This document shows, piece after piece, positions 17,634-28,100 of a stretch of DNA of 64,000 nt (position 1 is its first letter; every line of letters starts with the position of its first letter). A program made the position numbers and the translations under genes. The DNA lies in contig NZ_WXYO01000007.1 in assembly GCF_009901585.1 (NCBI RefSeq), forward strand, positions 62,001 to 126,000, in the 5' to 3' direction. This stretch comes from Poritiphilus flavus (GTDB lineage Bacteria > Bacteroidota > Bacteroidia > Flavobacteriales > Flavobacteriaceae). Below the pieces are notes generated by a model. It saw only the letters and a program-made list of their open reading frames with translations, was not told the origin of the DNA and did no database searches.

Positions 17634-18287
17634 ATGAAGTTCTTTATCGATACAGCCAATCTTGACCAGATCCGGGAAGCTCAGGAATTAGGAGTTTTAG
17701 ACGGTGTCACAACTAATCCGTCCCTTATGGCCAAGGAAGGGATCACTGGAAGAAATAATATTCTAAAACATTACGTGGATATCTGCGAGATCGTAGATGG
17801 TGATGTTTCCGCTGAAGTGATCGCTACAGACTTAAAGGCTATGATCAAAGAAGGTGAGGAACTTGCAGACCTGCATGAGCAGATCGTGGTTAAAGTTCCT
17901 ATGATAAGGGATGGTGTTAAGGCATTGAAATATTTCTCGGACAAGGGGATAAAAACAAACTGCACTCTGGTGTTTTCGCCGGGTCAGGCACTACTTGCAG
18001 CTAAGGCTGGAGCCAACTATGTCTCTCCCTTCCTCGGTCGCTTAGACGATATCTCTACGGATGGTCTGAACCTGATTTCCGAAATTCGCCTGATCTACGA
18101 TAACTACGCTTTTGAAACGGAGATCCTGGCTGCCTCTATCCGGCATACCATGCACGTTATAGACTGCGCCAAACTGGGAGCGGATGTCATGACCGGACCT
18201 TTGTCCGCTATTGACGGACTCCTTAAACACCCACTGACGGATATCGGACTGGAGAAATTCCTGGCAGATTACCAGAAGGGAAACTAA
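17634..18287 (+). CDS. Transaldolase / fructose-6-phosphate aldolase family protein
   Basis: This 217-residue protein belongs to the short transaldolase group (TalC/FsaA-like). The barrel starts with [18 protein letters not shown] and has [12 protein letters not shown] and the Schiff-base Lys region [10 protein letters not shown], followed by [22 protein letters not shown]. The [11 protein letters not shown] and [21 protein letters not shown] segments complete the active site. Short enzymes of this type may be true transaldolases in the non-oxidative pentose phosphate pathway or fructose-6-phosphate aldolases; the sequence alone does not settle which. It is monocistronic, and a hairpin follows at 18319-18357. 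Confidence 0.92.
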   Translation: MKFFIDTANLDQIREAQELGVLDGVTTNPSLMAKEGITGRNNILKHYVDICEIVDGDVSAEVIATDLKAMIKEGEELADLHEQIVVKVPMIRDGVKALKYFSDKGIKTNCTLVFSPGQALLAAKAGANYVSPFLGRLDDISTDGLNLISEIRLIYDNYAFETEILAASIRHTMHVIDCAKLGADVMTGPLSAIDGLLKHPLTDIGLEKFLADYQKGN

Positions 18288-18318
18288 GGGTTCCTTTACA
18301 CGTTCCATAACAACGAAT

Positions 18319-18362
18319 ATAGCCCTGCTTTGGTTAGTTAGTCCGGATCAGGGTTATCTTTT
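18319..18362 (+). terminator. Terminator downstream of the transaldolase-family gene
   Basis: The arms ATAGCCCTG (18319-18327) and CAGGGTTAT (18349-18357) form a 9-bp stem with one G-U wobble, then a T-rich tail. Confidence 0.7.
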
Positions 18363-18390
18363 TCAATACCAAAATGGATTTTGAGGAAAC

Positions 18391-19770
18391 TTAGAAGGAG
18401 GTATAGACATTCGCAAAAGCATCCACTATACGACCGTCTTTTGCGATGATACTTTTAAAAGGATCATAGACGATCAGGGTATGGGCAACATCTTCAAAAT
18501 CACCAGCCCAGAACTGTTCCGTTTTGTCCAGATTATGGGCTTCTACGAGGGTCTTCCAACGAAGTTTGTCCGTCCTAAGGTTGATCCCCACGAAAGTGTA
18601 TTCCGGGTGCTTTTTCTTAAGTTTCGCAACCCGCTTCTTGATATTTTTAAAATGCCCCAGTTCTACCCCGGACCAGAAGTAAAATACCACCTGACGGCCA
18701 TTGGCTATGTCCTTAAGAGAAACCTGATTGTCTTCGGAATCCGTCACCAAGACATCCGGAATTTCCTTGTTGGGTTGTATTTTCTTAATACCCTCGTAGA
18801 GATTATTGATCTCCTCAATATGTTTGTTGTTTCCGGAAAGTTGATGGAATTCGTCAATGAAGGCTTTGATATTATCTTCGCAATCCGGTTTCAGGAGATA
18901 GTCTACGGCTACATTCCTAAAGAGGTTATCTCGTAATTCCTTTTGTTTGATCAGGGTATCTATGCACTTTAGTTTGTGCCGGTTAAAATGTAATTGATTG
19001 TGAGCAACTGAAACGCTACCTCCACAGTCTTTCCTGCAGGCCATATAAGAGAGGTTGCCCACGTGATACTTCATAAAATTATAGTAGGGCCTCAGGTAGG
19101 TGAGATGTTCGTTCTCAAAGTCAATCTGTTTGCGATAGTCGTAAAAACCTTCGGGAAGCACGTGAAAGTCTTTGTCTCCGGATTTCTTTTTGTGATAAAA
19201 GGGATAGGCTTCCCTGCTGATATAGTTTGTATAAGTAATCCCGGATCGGGCAATTTCATAGGCCCCGTCGGATAACCTGGACTCCGCATTGAGATCATTC
19301 AGTAATTGAAGTTTATCGTCCTTCAGGGAATCTATGCTCTTTATAAAATCTTCGGGTTCCAGCTTGTAAAGGGAATACACATGTTCCTCTTCGCTTTCGT
19401 TGATAAGAAACATTTCTAGAAGGAAGTTATTGACTTCTTCTCCTTTACCGGAAAACACCAATGACTCGTCAAACTCGGTAGTATTCAACCTTGCCTGAAG
19501 ACTATCTCCCTTTTCAAAATAAATGTATTGAAGTTCCGGATGGTGATAAAAATGGTGTAGCCCTTCGCTAACGGAGTCTAGCGAGAAGCTGAACCTGTTA
19601 TTGGCATCCAGTCGGGCAGAATCAATAACCTGGTCTCCCTTGTACAGGACGACATAATCGTTAGTAGGATTTATGATTTCACCTGCGAAAAACACAGTAG
19701 GGGACATCTTTTCTTTTTCTCCACATGACGCCAACAAGAAAAGAGCAATACAAACTATAATTTTATTCAT
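18391..19770 (-). CDS. Lipoprotein with thioredoxin-like fold lacking CxxC
   Basis: This 459-residue lipoprotein (signal MNKIIVCIALFLLASCGEK) has an N-terminal beta domain resembling DUF4369 of TlpA-like Bacteroidetes proteins (VFFAGEIINPTNDYVVLYKG), a long helical middle, and a C-terminal thioredoxin-like domain from about residue 350. There the region VVFYFWSGVELGHFKN aligns with the usual WCxxC site, but both cysteines are gone. The following strand YTFVGINLRTD and helix resemble TlpA, and IAKDGRIVDAF sits where the usual DKDGKIV lies. So the fold seems kept without thiol chemistry, perhaps as a binding or scaffold domain. I chose the ATG at 19770, since it gives a perfect signal. Contrast the CPNC-containing homologue at 26818-28038. 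Confidence 0.8.
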   Translation of the reverse strand: MNKIIVCIALFLLASCGEKEKMSPTVFFAGEIINPTNDYVVLYKGDQVIDSARLDANNRFSFSLDSVSEGLHHFYHHPELQYIYFEKGDSLQARLNTTEFDESLVFSGKGEEVNNFLLEMFLINESEEEHVYSLYKLEPEDFIKSIDSLKDDKLQLLNDLNAESRLSDGAYEIARSGITYTNYISREAYPFYHKKKSGDKDFHVLPEGFYDYRKQIDFENEHLTYLRPYYNFMKYHVGNLSYMACRKDCGGSVSVAHNQLHFNRHKLKCIDTLIKQKELRDNLFRNVAVDYLLKPDCEDNIKAFIDEFHQLSGNNKHIEEINNLYEGIKKIQPNKEIPDVLVTDSEDNQVSLKDIANGRQVVFYFWSGVELGHFKNIKKRVAKLKKKHPEYTFVGINLRTDKLRWKTLVEAHNLDKTEQFWAGDFEDVAHTLIVYDPFKSIIAKDGRIVDAFANVYTSF

Positions 19771-19916
19771 AGAATAATTTATGCCGTAATGCAACAAAAC
19801 TACGGAAACCACTAGGCTTCACTTGTTAATGGGGCGTTAAAAAAACCTAAGGGAAGTTAATAAATCGACCATTTGTAGGAGTTTTAAGATTATTGGTGCA
19901 AGGCTATTATTTTCAC

Positions 19917-19924
19917 TATTTTTG
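19917..19924 (+). promoter_or_regulatory. Promoter of the ABC-F gene
   Basis: TATTTTTG is a perfect -7 box, 21 nt after a TTG (19893-19895) that can serve as the -33 element. The ATG follows 21 nt downstream. Confidence 0.6.
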
Positions 19925-19936
19925 CCGAAATTTTAA

Positions 19937-21574
<1,638 letters not shown>

Positions 21575-21600
21575 CCGGCAGACACCCAAATTGTATCAGC

Positions 21601-22734
21601 ATGAAAACCTACAGTTATTGGCTGGCCCTATTGGCCATGCTCGTTCTCGCCTGCGATTCCGGTGAGGAACCTACGGGCGATGAAAAAGAGACGGAGAGTG
21701 TGGATGCAGACTATTCCGTACTTCTTACAACAGATGAGATCCTATCCAGTGCACTTTTGAACGCGAATGCGGAGAGCATCGGGATTAATCCGGGTACAAT
21801 TCCTTTTAGCAATTCCGCAGCTCCCGAATTGAGCTATAAAGAAGAAAAACTTTGGGGTTTTCTTACCGCCGATTCGGATTGCAGCGCGATTATCCGAAAA
21901 TACGATTTCGAAACCTTTGAATCCGAAAGCCATTCGGTTTTTACCGACCCCTTAAACTGTAACCTACAAACAAGGGCACTGGCCTTTGGAGGTTCCGATT
22001 ATTATATCGCCTATGAAATACCCGGGGCGGGAGTAGGGGAGAAAGACTACTTTATTCGCGCTTTGGATACCAGTGGCAGCGATAATACATTCCAGGACAT
22101 TGAAACCGAGGATGCTCCTCTCCAAATGGTGGTTTCAGGCAGTAGAGTATTTGTATTGTCTCAGGAGGAGACCGATGATTTTTCACTAGCTGTTATTGAC
22201 CGGAATACCAACGCCTTCGTACATGAGATTAACCTGGATTCGTCCGTTCTGAAATTGTTCAAGAATCCGGATGGGGACATCATGGTAAGCTATCCCAGCC
22301 AGCATCTCATTGTAAACAGTCAGAGTATGGCTATCACCAGTACCGTACGCTACGACGACGGGAAAGAACCTAAATTTGGCTATAAGGATGGTAGTTTTTT
22401 CGACCTTCCCGGCAATCTCTATTACCGCATGCCAACAGATCTGGATGGTACTGCATACCCCAGTATACCTGGAGTGTATGACTTTGAGAACAATACCGCC
22501 GTGCTGTATTTCTATGAGAACTTTTTAACCGAGGAGGAGCGGCTGTTTGAATTTGAAATTGAAGACACGCGGACCATCGGTTATGATCATAAGAATAACC
22601 TGATCCTGATTGGTTATCAAAAAAGTTCGGATCAGAGCAAAGGCGGTATATTAAGGATAAAACCGGTTCCGGACCCTGCCTTTATAGACAACATTGATCT
22701 CCCCGGGGTACCACTGGAAATATTTATCGACTAG
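21601..22734 (+). CDS. Hypothetical lipoprotein, 377 residues
   Basis: I do not recognise this family. It has a lipoprotein signal (SYWLALLAMLVLACDSGEEP, Cys18), then an acidic spacer (EEPTGDEKETESVDADYS), then a beta-rich region with repeated strands (YYIAYEIPG, FSLAVIDRNTNAFVHEINL, FFDLPGNLYYRMPTDLDG, KNNLILIGYQKS). The pattern of alternating strands and DG/GD turns resembles a beta-propeller or similar repeat fold. It likely sits on the periplasmic or surface side. It starts 26 bp after the ABC-F gene on the same strand, so it is probably in the same operon. No enzymatic motif is visible. Confidence 0.72.
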   Translation: MKTYSYWLALLAMLVLACDSGEEPTGDEKETESVDADYSVLLTTDEILSSALLNANAESIGINPGTIPFSNSAAPELSYKEEKLWGFLTADSDCSAIIRKYDFETFESESHSVFTDPLNCNLQTRALAFGGSDYYIAYEIPGAGVGEKDYFIRALDTSGSDNTFQDIETEDAPLQMVVSGSRVFVLSQEETDDFSLAVIDRNTNAFVHEINLDSSVLKLFKNPDGDIMVSYPSQHLIVNSQSMAITSTVRYDDGKEPKFGYKDGSFFDLPGNLYYRMPTDLDGTAYPSIPGVYDFENNTAVLYFYENFLTEEERLFEFEIEDTRTIGYDHKNNLILIGYQKSSDQSKGGILRIKPVPDPAFIDNIDLPGVPLEIFID

Positions 22735-22779
22735 TAATAGCTGGGCTATCGGACATGATTATCCGGGTATTCCTTTGCG

Positions 22780-23499
22780 TCAGGCATTAAAATATTTGCT
22801 GTTCCAGATCGCGTGGTTGAAATTCTTGCCCAACGCGAAGCCATAAAAGATCACTATGGCGGCAACGGATTTGAACATAAAGAAAAATATGATCCAAAAC
22901 TCTCCCGTAGAATTATTCTTTGAAAAGAGTCCCTCCGGCACCATAAGTGTGAACAGATAACTCATCAACAGCACCAGCAGGCTTAGGTTGATGATATTTT
23001 TAAATGGCCATACAAAAAGCCGGCGCAGCGGATGCAGATCATTCCCCCAATGGTGGATAAGGTAGAAATAATCATTCCCTATGGGAGCAAAGAGCAAAGG
23101 ATCGTTCTTATCTTCCAGTTTGAAAAGTTTGGAAGGCGCTACTATTTTGAAACCTTTTAAGCTTGTATCGTGCTGGGTCTCCAGTCTTTTGATCCTGCTT
23201 AAGGCTTCCACCGGGATCTCACCTTTAAAGTATCTGGAATCCAAAAAACGAAGCCGGTATTCGATACAGATCTTTTTGATCTGCTCTTTGTGGAAGATCC
23301 GCCCGGTCTCCAGCTGATCAAAATCAAAAGAGTTAGTGAGTGTGCCTTTTCCCTTTGAAAGGGTTTCGAGAATTTCGGAATCCTTGGCTTCCTCTTTTCG
23401 GAGTATTTCCTTAACTTCCCGAAGAAGTACTTCTTCATTCACTTCCCTGTCTCGCAGGGCTGATAATTTTTCTGGAATGTTAGTGGTTTTCAGTCTCAT
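22780..23499 (-). CDS. Hypothetical membrane protein with two C-terminal TM helices
   Basis: This 239-residue protein has a charged, coiled-coil-prone N-terminal half (residues 1-90, KEILRKEEAKDSEILETL), a middle soluble part with NDYFYLIHHWGNDLHPLRRL, and two hydrophobic helices near the C-terminus (INLSLLVLLMSYLFTLMV and FFFMFKSVAAIVIFYGFAL). No signal peptide is present, so the N-terminus is probably cytoplasmic. I do not recognise a named family. The gene converges on the 21601-22734 lipoprotein gene and diverges from the fasciclin gene. No function is suggested by its context. Confidence 0.7.
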   Translation of the reverse strand: MRLKTTNIPEKLSALRDREVNEEVLLREVKEILRKEEAKDSEILETLSKGKGTLTNSFDFDQLETGRIFHKEQIKKICIEYRLRFLDSRYFKGEIPVEALSRIKRLETQHDTSLKGFKIVAPSKLFKLEDKNDPLLFAPIGNDYFYLIHHWGNDLHPLRRLFVWPFKNIINLSLLVLLMSYLFTLMVPEGLFSKNNSTGEFWIIFFFMFKSVAAIVIFYGFALGKNFNHAIWNSKYFNA

Positions 23500-23711
23500 T
23501 TTTTTCTTTTTCTAGCAATTCCTTCAAAAATACGGAATAGCTGAATCTATATCAATCCTTAAGGTATGAATCAGACTGTTAATATTTTGTTAATTTCTAT
23601 GAACTGCATTTTGGACTTAGGGAATTTTCAGGCTGAAATTGTATATTGTCGATGAAAGTATGCAGTTTATCGATACTTTTATATAACACGAAACTTAAAA
23701 CCAGTTCCCCT

Positions 23712-24266
23712 ATGAAATGCATGGCTGCCCCACTCGCCTTAATGCTCTTTCTCTCTGTCTCTGTTACCCAAGCCCAGTATCGCCCTGTAATGGATTACGA
23801 CTCGAACAGTCAGCAGAACACAATCATTGAAACGACCCAGGAATCTCAGAACCACAAGACCTTATTAGCTGCGGTACGCGCGGCAGACCTGGAGGAGACT
23901 TTAGGCAGTGCCGGTCCTTTTACCGTTTTTGCACCTTCAGACGTGGCTTTTGAACAACTTTCCGCCAGTCAAATTGACCGCTTACTCCATCCGGAAAACA
24001 AAAAAGAGTTGAAAGCCATGCTTACCTATCATATAGTGGCGGGCAACCTGACTGCCTCTAAGATCCTTAAGGCCATGTGCCGTGGAGCAGGTACAGCCAC
24101 CTTTACAACGGTTAATGGTGATGAGCTTACCGCCAGTATGGACGGTATAGATATCGTTCTGAGGGATTGCTACGGAAATACCGCGAGGATTACCACTGCT
24201 GATGCCGGTCAGAAGAACGGTGTGATCCATGTCATTGACCGGGTGATCTTACCAGCACAAATGTAA
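23712..24266 (+). CDS. Secreted fasciclin-domain protein
   Basis: This 184-residue protein has a signal peptide ending TQA followed by Gln (the Q-rule), and one fasciclin (FAS1) domain. Diagnostic segments are LLAAVRAADLEETLGSAGPF, TVFAPSDVAFEQLSA, YHIVAGNLTASKIL, the TVNGDELTASMDG strand and GVIHVIDRVILPAQ. FAS1 domains mediate adhesion or protein contact on the cell surface. I chose the ATG at 23712 (MKCMAAPLALMLF...); the longer frame opens with a TTG at 23646 and would bury the signal peptide. It converges on pheT with a single base between stops. Confidence 0.9.
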   Translation: MKCMAAPLALMLFLSVSVTQAQYRPVMDYDSNSQQNTIIETTQESQNHKTLLAAVRAADLEETLGSAGPFTVFAPSDVAFEQLSASQIDRLLHPENKKELKAMLTYHIVAGNLTASKILKAMCRGAGTATFTTVNGDELTASMDGIDIVLRDCYGNTARITTADAGQKNGVIHVIDRVILPAQM

Positions 24267-24267
24267 A

Positions 24268-26691
24268 TTACCGCAGTTCCGCACCCAGTTCAGACTCGTA
24301 CTGCTGCTGTAATTTGTTCATGATTTTGTCTATCTGCTTGTCGGTAAGCGTCTTTTGCTTATCCTGAAGGGTGAAGCTCACAGCATACGATTTTTTGCCT
24401 TCCGGGAGGTTCTTACCGGTATAGACATCGAACAAGGACACATTTTTTAAGAGTTTACGCTCAGACCGCAACGCGATATCGTGAATTTGCCTGAAGGTCA
24501 CATGATCATCGATCAACAGGGCGAAGTCTCTTTTAACTTCCGGGTATTTGGGAATTTCATCAAAAACGATGGAAGTGGTTCCGGCAAGCCGGACCAGATG
24601 ATCCCATTCCAGGTCTGCATATAGCACTTCCTGTTTGATATCAAAAATCTGTAGCACAGCAGTTTCGACAACACCAAGTGAAGCCAGTCGGGTTTTACCT
24701 TTGAATAAGGCAAGTCCCTCAGAGACTAATTCGCTCTCCAAAGGTTCGCTGCTCAATCCGGAGATGCCCAGGCGCGCAATTACGGCTTCTACTATGGCTT
24801 TAAGGAAATAAAAATCCGACTTCCTGTTCTCCAGGATCCAACTGTCCGAATGGCGGTCTCCACTGATCAGTACGGACAAGTGGGTGTTTTCCTGTCGGCC
24901 TTCATCTGCCTGATGATAGGTCTTACCAAATTCAAAAAGCCTCAGGTTGGATCTTTTTCTGTTAATGTTGTAAGCCACTGCTTCCAGACCCGAAAACAGC
25001 AAAGATTGTCTCATCACTGAAAGTTCTCCGCTCAACGGATTGAGGATACTCACCTGTTCCGAATTGGAAATGGACAAGATCTCCTCGTATTTCGGATTGG
25101 TCAGGCTATTGGAAAGAATCTCAAAAAAGCTTTTGGAAGCCAGAAAGTCGCCCACTACATTTTGCAGGCGATAGTCTTCATACCTGGAACTTGGGGCCAC
25201 AGAGGTATTGAATTTATCATCAAAGTGAACATTGTTATATCCGAAAACCCTGAGGATCTCTTCAATCACATCCACCTCCCTTTCTACGTCTACCCTGTAG
25301 AACGGTATTTCCAGGCCCAGTCCGGATTCCGTGACACTTTTCACCTGAATATCCAGTGAAGCCAGTATAGACTTAATAGTGTCTTTCGGTATTTCCTGAC
25401 CTACCAGGGAATTGATCTTTTCGAAGGTCAGAAAGACCTGCTGGTTAGACTTCTTTTTAGGGTAAAGGTCTACAATATCAGAAGTGATATCCCCTCCGGC
25501 GATTTCCTTGATCAAGAGCGCGGCCCTTTTAAGGGCATATTCCACATTGTTGATATCCACTCCTCTTTCGAACCTGAAAGAGGCGTCAGTACTCAGGCCA
25601 TGTCTCTTTGCGGTACGCCTGACGCTCACCGGATCAAAATAGGCGCTTTCAAGGAAAATGGAGGTGGTATCTTCTGTAACTCCGGTATTGATGCCTCCGA
25701 AGATCCCGGCAATACACATGGGTTTTTCCCCATCACAGATCATAAGATCATCCTCGTGTAATTCGCGTTCCTCTCCGTCCAGGGTCATAAACCTGGTGCC
25801 TTTTTTCGCATTCCTAACCACGATCTTTTTATCGTAGATGCGGCTGGCGTCAAAAGCGTGCAGGGGTTGCCCTAACTCGTGGAGCACGTAATTCGTTACA
25901 TCAACTATATTGTTTATCGGTTTCAGACCTATGGCTTTGAGGCGGTTTTTAAGCCAGTCCGGGGAGGCCTGTACAATAAGATTGCTGATGGTAAGGCCAC
26001 AGTACCGCGGTGCCAGGTTGTGGTCTTCCACGTCTACATCCAATTTTAAGGAGCGATTGTCTATTCTGAAATTGCTGACAGATGGCGTATTCAACTGAGG
26101 CTGAAGCTCGCGTTGGATAAGGCCTGCTTTGAGATCCCTGGCCACACCAAAATGGCTCATGGCATCAGCACGGTTGGGAGTCAACCCGATCTCAAAAACC
26201 TGGTCGTTCTCAATATCAAAGATCTCTTTACACGGGGTGCCGGGCTCAAAATGATCGGCAAGGACCATAATGCCATCGTGATCCTCTCCCAATCCAAGTT
26301 CGTCTTCGGCGCAGATCATGCCATGACTCTCTTCCCCTCTGATCTTACCTTTTTTGATCTTCCATGGCGTTCCTTCGGCGTCATATAGGGTAGTGCCAAT
26401 GGTAGCGACCGGAACTTTCTGTCCCTTATCCACATTGGGAGCTCCACAAACGATCTGCACTGGCTCTCCTTCGCCAATATCTACTTGAGTTAATTTTAGT
26501 TTATCCGCATTGGGATGCTTTTCACAGCTCAGTACATGGCCTACGACCACGCCTTCCAGTCCGCCCTTAACAGACTCAAAAGAACTGATACCCTCAACTT
26601 CTAAACCCAGATCTGTCAGTAGTTCGCCGGTTTTCTCCGCTTCCCAGTCTATTTGGAGAAATTGCTTTAACCAGTTATACGAAATGTTCAT
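24268..26691 (-). CDS. pheT: Phenylalanine--tRNA ligase beta subunit
   Basis: This 807-residue beta subunit has the full domain set: an N-terminal B1 region (ISYNWLKQFLQIDWE), the tRNA-binding OB fold (GVVVGHVLSCEKHPNADKL, IVCGAPNVDKGQKVPVA), the B3/B4 editing domain (NNIVDVTNYVLHELGQPLHA), the B5 domain near residue 400-470, the catalytic-like core (DVIEEILRVFGYNN) and a C-terminal ferredoxin-fold anticodon-binding domain (PKYPEVKRDFALLIDD to KLQQQYESELGAELR). It pairs with PheS, which is not in the window, to charge tRNA-Phe and edit Tyr-tRNA-Phe. It diverges from the thioredoxin lipoprotein gene. Nothing is missing. Confidence 0.97.
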   Translation of the reverse strand: MNISYNWLKQFLQIDWEAEKTGELLTDLGLEVEGISSFESVKGGLEGVVVGHVLSCEKHPNADKLKLTQVDIGEGEPVQIVCGAPNVDKGQKVPVATIGTTLYDAEGTPWKIKKGKIRGEESHGMICAEDELGLGEDHDGIMVLADHFEPGTPCKEIFDIENDQVFEIGLTPNRADAMSHFGVARDLKAGLIQRELQPQLNTPSVSNFRIDNRSLKLDVDVEDHNLAPRYCGLTISNLIVQASPDWLKNRLKAIGLKPINNIVDVTNYVLHELGQPLHAFDASRIYDKKIVVRNAKKGTRFMTLDGEERELHEDDLMICDGEKPMCIAGIFGGINTGVTEDTTSIFLESAYFDPVSVRRTAKRHGLSTDASFRFERGVDINNVEYALKRAALLIKEIAGGDITSDIVDLYPKKKSNQQVFLTFEKINSLVGQEIPKDTIKSILASLDIQVKSVTESGLGLEIPFYRVDVEREVDVIEEILRVFGYNNVHFDDKFNTSVAPSSRYEDYRLQNVVGDFLASKSFFEILSNSLTNPKYEEILSISNSEQVSILNPLSGELSVMRQSLLFSGLEAVAYNINRKRSNLRLFEFGKTYHQADEGRQENTHLSVLISGDRHSDSWILENRKSDFYFLKAIVEAVIARLGISGLSSEPLESELVSEGLALFKGKTRLASLGVVETAVLQIFDIKQEVLYADLEWDHLVRLAGTTSIVFDEIPKYPEVKRDFALLIDDHVTFRQIHDIALRSERKLLKNVSLFDVYTGKNLPEGKKSYAVSFTLQDKQKTLTDKQIDKIMNKLQQQYESELGAELR

Positions 26692-26817
26692 CCCCCCGTT
26701 TTAAGCCCCCAAAGATAAAACAATGCTTCCTTACATTCAACCACCCGCTATTGAATTGCTGCGTTTTTTGTCGTAAGTTCCACTCGCTAATTCTGATTTA
26801 TCAAAGATCCTTAAATT

Positions 26818-28038
26818 ATGAGAACAGTTCTATGTCTGGCTATTGTAATGCTGCTCTTTTGTGGTTGCGGGGAAAGACAGCATGCCGAGATGAAGCAAGG
26901 TGACTGGCTGGGCAAACTCTATCTGATGGACGATCAGATCTTACCTTTCAATTTCAAGCTAACTAAAAACGGAGACGCCTATTTCATGGAAGTTTACAAT
27001 GCAAATGAAGTGGTCACTATCGATGAGATCTCTGTGGATGCCGACTCAATTCACATTAAAATGCCGGTCTTTGAAGGTTATATTGCCGGGCGATTTGGAG
27101 AATCCAGCATTACCGGCGATTTTATTAAGGAAAGTCTTAAAAGGGTAGTGCCATTTAAGGCCACCTATGGTAAAAAACCTCGTTTTGAGCAGTTAAGGCC
27201 CGCAGAAGTGAATGTTTCCGGGATCTGGGAAGCGGAGTTTAGCGCGAATACCGAAGACAGCTACATGGCCAAAGGTATCTTTACTCAAAATGGGGATAAG
27301 GTAACAGGCACTTTCAGAACCACTACAGGAGACTATCGCTATCTGGAAGGAGTAGTAGATGCAGACTCCCTTAAGCTCTCCACTTTTGACGGAGCTCATG
27401 CATTCTTGTTCGCGGCTAGCATATCAGACAGTACCCTTAATGGCACTTTCTATTCAGGTAACCATTTCAAGGAACCTTTTACGGGCAAACGCAATGAGGC
27501 ATTTGAATTACCGGATGAGGATTCCCTTACTTATCTAAAGGAAGGTTTTGACCGCCTTGAATTCTCTTTCCCGGATGCCTCTGGTAAAAATGTTTCCCTC
27601 AGCGATACCCAATTCAAGGATAAGGCGGTTGTGGTTCAGATCATGGGCACCTGGTGCCCCAATTGTCTGGATGAGACTAAGTTTTTGGTGGAATACCTGG
27701 AGCAGCATGATCATCCGGACTTTCAGGTAGTAGCACTTGCCTTTGAATATGCAAAAACCCCGGAAAAAGCTTTTGAAGGGATCTCCAGGTTACGCGAGCG
27801 CATTGGAGTTCCCTACCCCATATTGCTGGCTCAGTTTGGTACTTCTAACAAAGTTAAAGCTAATGAGAAATTACCTATGTTAAACCATGTTTTGTCTTAT
27901 CCCACCACAATTTTTTTGGATAAAAGCGGGGCTGTAAGAAAGATACACACGGGTTTTAACGGTCCGGCAACAGGATCCAAATACACTGAATTCAAAAAGG
28001 AATTCGGCGATTTTGTCGAAGTTTTGCTTAGTGAATAA
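26818..28038 (+). CDS. TlpA-family thioredoxin lipoprotein with CPNC active site
   Basis: This 406-residue lipoprotein (signal ending LLFCGCGE) has an N-terminal beta domain of about 200 residues, an extended middle, and a C-terminal thioredoxin fold. The active-site segment is MGTWCPNCLDETKFLVEYL, so the redox pair is Cys-Pro-Asn-Cys, and the cis-Pro strand is SYPTTIFLDKSGAV. It is expected to act as a periplasmic thiol-disulfide reductase, possibly in cytochrome c maturation or in reducing surface proteins. It is the catalytically intact counterpart of the cysteine-less homologue at 18391-19770. It diverges from pheT and ends at a strong bidirectional terminator. Confidence 0.9.
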   Translation: MRTVLCLAIVMLLFCGCGERQHAEMKQGDWLGKLYLMDDQILPFNFKLTKNGDAYFMEVYNANEVVTIDEISVDADSIHIKMPVFEGYIAGRFGESSITGDFIKESLKRVVPFKATYGKKPRFEQLRPAEVNVSGIWEAEFSANTEDSYMAKGIFTQNGDKVTGTFRTTTGDYRYLEGVVDADSLKLSTFDGAHAFLFAASISDSTLNGTFYSGNHFKEPFTGKRNEAFELPDEDSLTYLKEGFDRLEFSFPDASGKNVSLSDTQFKDKAVVVQIMGTWCPNCLDETKFLVEYLEQHDHPDFQVVALAFEYAKTPEKAFEGISRLRERIGVPYPILLAQFGTSNKVKANEKLPMLNHVLSYPTTIFLDKSGAVRKIHTGFNGPATGSKYTEFKKEFGDFVEVLLSE

Positions 28039-28056
28039 GGGATGTGAAATAAAAAA

Positions 28057-28081
28057 ACCTTCCAGCTAAGGAAGGTCTTTT
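28057..28081. terminator. Bidirectional terminator between the TlpA gene and leuB
   Basis: ACCTTCC (28057-28063) pairs with GGAAGGT (28070-28076) around a 6-nt loop, with A-rich and T-rich flanks on the two sides. It sits between convergent stop codons. Confidence 0.8.
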
Positions 28082-28100
28082 AGGCGAAAAAAAAATGTAA

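Noticed and set aside
23646-23711. Longer start for the fasciclin protein at a TTG
   Set aside because: It would place 22 residues before a clear signal peptide. The ATG at 23712 gives the normal secreted form.
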